DNA from: Altererythrobacter sp.
GTDB lineage: Bacteria; Pseudomonadota; Alphaproteobacteria; Sphingomonadales; Sphingomonadaceae
DNA length: 8,570 nt
NCBI GenBank assembly: GCA_023299945.1
Contig: JALZVZ010000275.1
Span: 1-8,570 of the forward strand
Direction: 5' to 3'
Part shown: piece by piece, positions 7,396 through 8,570 of the stretch
Layout: every line of letters starts with the position of its first letter
Numbering within the stretch: position 1 is the stretch's first letter
The notes under the pieces: generated by a model
Databases searched by the model: none
Seen by the model: the letters and a program-made list of their open reading frames with translations, nothing else
Told to the model about the DNA's origin: nothing
Translations under genes and position numbers: made by a program

Positions 7396-7427
7396 ATACC
7401 ATGAACAACAGTCACGGAGATTTGATC

Positions 7428-7580
7428 ATGGACAATAACAGCTTCTTTCAGACCAAATTGGGTCAGGCATCAATTGCCAGCGTTGCTGCAATGGTTCTGT
7501 TCGTTGCCTTGTCGACACAAATGCATGTTGAGCCAGTGATGGCTGCGACAATCGCTGGCAATGCAGTTGAGATCGCATGA
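7428..7580 (+). CDS. 50-residue membrane microprotein, first gene of the sigma-54 psp operon
   Basis: This short gene encodes 50 residues beginning MDNNSFFQTKLGQASIASVA. Residues about 14-32 (ASIASVAAMVLFVALSTQM) form one hydrophobic helix, followed by a small Ala/Val-rich tail, so it should be an inner-membrane peptide. A signal-peptide-like reading with cleavage after the Ala-rich PVMAA (36-40) is a weaker alternative, leaving only about 10 residues. GGAGA (7416-7420) lies 7 bases before the ATG. An in-frame ATG at 7401 lies upstream of the predicted transcription start and is rejected. Its TGA overlaps the ATG at 7577 by four bases, implying coupling to the downstream pspA frame. It does not look like PspB, PspC, PspD or PspG by sequence. 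Position suggests a role in the Psp response; function is unknown. Confidence 0.7.
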   Translation: MDNNSFFQTKLGQASIASVAAMVLFVALSTQMHVEPVMAATIAGNAVEIA

Positions 7581-7861
7581 GCAAACCAACCAAACCTACT
7601 GATCTGAAAAAGACTACGCCCGATACCTCTTCCCTCGGGCCGGAGCGCACCACTTCCCCCACTGGTGCATCTACTGGCGCTGACTCCAGTCTCAGCCCCG
7701 AAAGTAGCGATGCTTCGGCCCACCCCTCTTCCTCTGCGGCAAGTCGCAATCAGCTAAGGCGGCTCGATCAAGAGGTTGATCGTTTGCGCCGCAGCCCTAC
7801 ACCTACCCAAACCCGTGCTAACACAAGCACCAATACGGCCAATAATTACGGAGTAGCCTTT
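7577..7861 (+). other. In-frame N-terminal extension upstream of pspA (possible long isoform)
   Basis: From the ATG at 7577 the frame stays open into pspA and would add 95 residues to it. The added segment is Ser/Thr/Pro-rich and appears disordered (for example SSLGPERTTSPTGASTGADS), with one short charged helix, RNQLRRLDQEVDRLRR, near residues 57-72. Nothing in it resembles a known domain. The ATG overlaps the microprotein stop as ATGA, and only weak GAGA precedes it, so translation would depend on coupling. It may instead be an untranslated spacer that lacks stops by chance, or a true second PspA form. Confidence 0.4.
7850..7853 (+). promoter_or_regulatory. Ribosome binding site deciding the pspA start
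   Basis: GGAG lies 8 bases before the ATG at 7862, where the canonical PspA N-terminus begins. This is stronger than anything before the upstream ATG at 7577 and is the main reason for placing the pspA start internally. Confidence 0.65.
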
Positions 7862-8548
7862 ATGGGCATTTTCAGCCGCACGCGTGACATTATCGCTGCC
7901 AATTTCAACGACATGCTGGATTCCTCCGATGATCCATCCAAGATGATCCGCATGATCATCCTAGAGATGGAGGAAACATTGGTCGAAGTGCGCGCCAGCG
8001 CGGCCCGCACCATTGCCGATCAAAAGGAAATGCATCGTCACACGGTAAAGCTGGACCGCCTGCAAGCCGATTGGGGCGAGAAAGCAGCCCTTGCTCTATC
8101 GAAAGACCGCGAAGATCTAGCCCGCGCCGCTTTGGTGGAGAAGAAAAAATCCAGTGATATGGGCGATCAGCTCAAAGAAGAAATCGCCGTTCTGGATGAT
8201 GCTTTGCGCGCTTATGAAGAAGACATTCAAAAGCTTCAGCACCGTCTGCGCGAGGCCCGTAGCCGCCAAACGCAAATCGCAGCACGCCTCGAAAGCGCAG
8301 AGAACCGGGTCAAATTGCGCAGCTTGATGAGCACAGAGCGCACCGATGAGGCCCTGTCGAAATTCGATCAGATGGAACGCCGCGTCGATTTTGCCGAAGG
8401 CCGCGCCGATGCAATGGGCATGGATGCAGCAGGCAAGCCATCGCTCGCCGATGAAATCGCCGCGCTAGAAGGCGCCGATGCAATCGATGATGAGCTGGAA
8501 GCTATGAAAAAAGCGCTCAGTCATCCCGACGGAAAGAAGGGGGTGTAA
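7862..8548 (+). CDS. pspA: Phage shock protein A (PspA/ESCRT-III family)
   Basis: PspA is a coiled-coil peripheral inner-membrane protein that oligomerises on stressed membranes, preserves proton motive force and, in enterobacteria, inhibits PspF. The 228 residues, close to the 222 of E. coli PspA, begin with MGIFSRTRDIIAANFNDMLD, the amphipathic membrane-binding helix, then DPSKMIRMIILEMEETLVEV and long charged coiled coils to about 185. The C-terminal part (GKPSLADEIAAL onward) is more variable. The start at 7862 matches the family N-terminus and has GGAG 8 bases upstream. The same frame is open back to 7577, which would give 323 residues. It is in a sigma-54 operon opposite pspF, and the next gene begins 3 bases after its stop. 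Confidence 0.96.
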   Translation: MGIFSRTRDIIAANFNDMLDSSDDPSKMIRMIILEMEETLVEVRASAARTIADQKEMHRHTVKLDRLQADWGEKAALALSKDREDLARAALVEKKKSSDMGDQLKEEIAVLDDALRAYEEDIQKLQHRLREARSRQTQIAARLESAENRVKLRSLMSTERTDEALSKFDQMERRVDFAEGRADAMGMDAAGKPSLADEIAALEGADAIDDELEAMKKALSHPDGKKGV

Positions 8549-8551
8549 GTC

Positions 8552-8570
8552 ATGCCTATTGAAGCTGTAT
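8552..8570 (+). CDS. Start of a downstream psp-operon gene, possibly pspB (partial)
   Basis: An ATG 3 bases after the pspA stop opens a frame reading MPIEAV before the window ends. A purine-rich GAAGGGGG lies just upstream at a suitable distance. pspB, encoding a small membrane regulator, is the usual gene after pspA, but six residues cannot confirm this. Confidence 0.4.

Noticed and set aside
7401..7427. Earlier in-frame ATG at 7401 for the 50-residue microprotein
   Set aside because: It lies upstream of the transcription start predicted from the sigma-54 promoter and has no ribosome binding site.

Overview
This window looks like chromosomal DNA of an alphaproteobacterium, most likely a sphingomonad of the Erythrobacter type. 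That is inferred from the moderate GC content, the extended acidic tail of NusA, the YlxR domain fused to an L7Ae-like domain, and the short PilZ protein. No rRNA or other taxonomic marker is present, so the genus is a guess.

Left part (1-4956, all minus strand): the conserved transcription/translation operon rimP - nusA - ylxR - infB, read right to left. The genes are tightly packed: rimP and nusA are 5 bases apart, nusA and ylxR overlap by 20 bases, and ylxR and infB are 44 bases apart. infB runs off the left edge after 621 codons. Together they cover 30S maturation, transcription elongation and termination control, an RNA-binding protein, and initiator-tRNA placement.

Middle (4957-6240): a small PilZ-domain gene, then about 380 bases without an intact gene, then a small gene for a single-span membrane protein. 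The gene-poor stretch is not empty. On the minus strand it holds what reads as the 5' part of an ArsR-family repressor gene, broken by a frameshift, joined directly to the 3' end of an ArsI/CadI-like metalloenzyme gene. This looks like the scar of an ars-type metal-resistance operon that suffered an internal deletion. A 24-base palindrome, probably the old operator, still covers the dead start codon.

Right part (6241-8570): a phage-shock-protein (Psp) envelope-stress module. pspF, encoding the sigma-54 enhancer-binding activator, is on the minus strand. Diverging from it is an operon behind a clear -24/-12 sigma-54 promoter (7380-7395). Its first gene is an uncharacterised 50-residue membrane microprotein. 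This overlaps by ATGA an open frame that runs without a stop into pspA, so PspA could be made from its usual internal start (7862, good ribosome binding site) or as a form with a 95-residue disordered N-terminal extension. A further gene begins at 8552 and is cut by the window edge; pspB is the expected neighbour.

The least explained items are the sigma-54-driven microprotein, the dual-start pspA arrangement and the ars scar. No tRNA, rRNA, CRISPR array or insertion sequence was seen.
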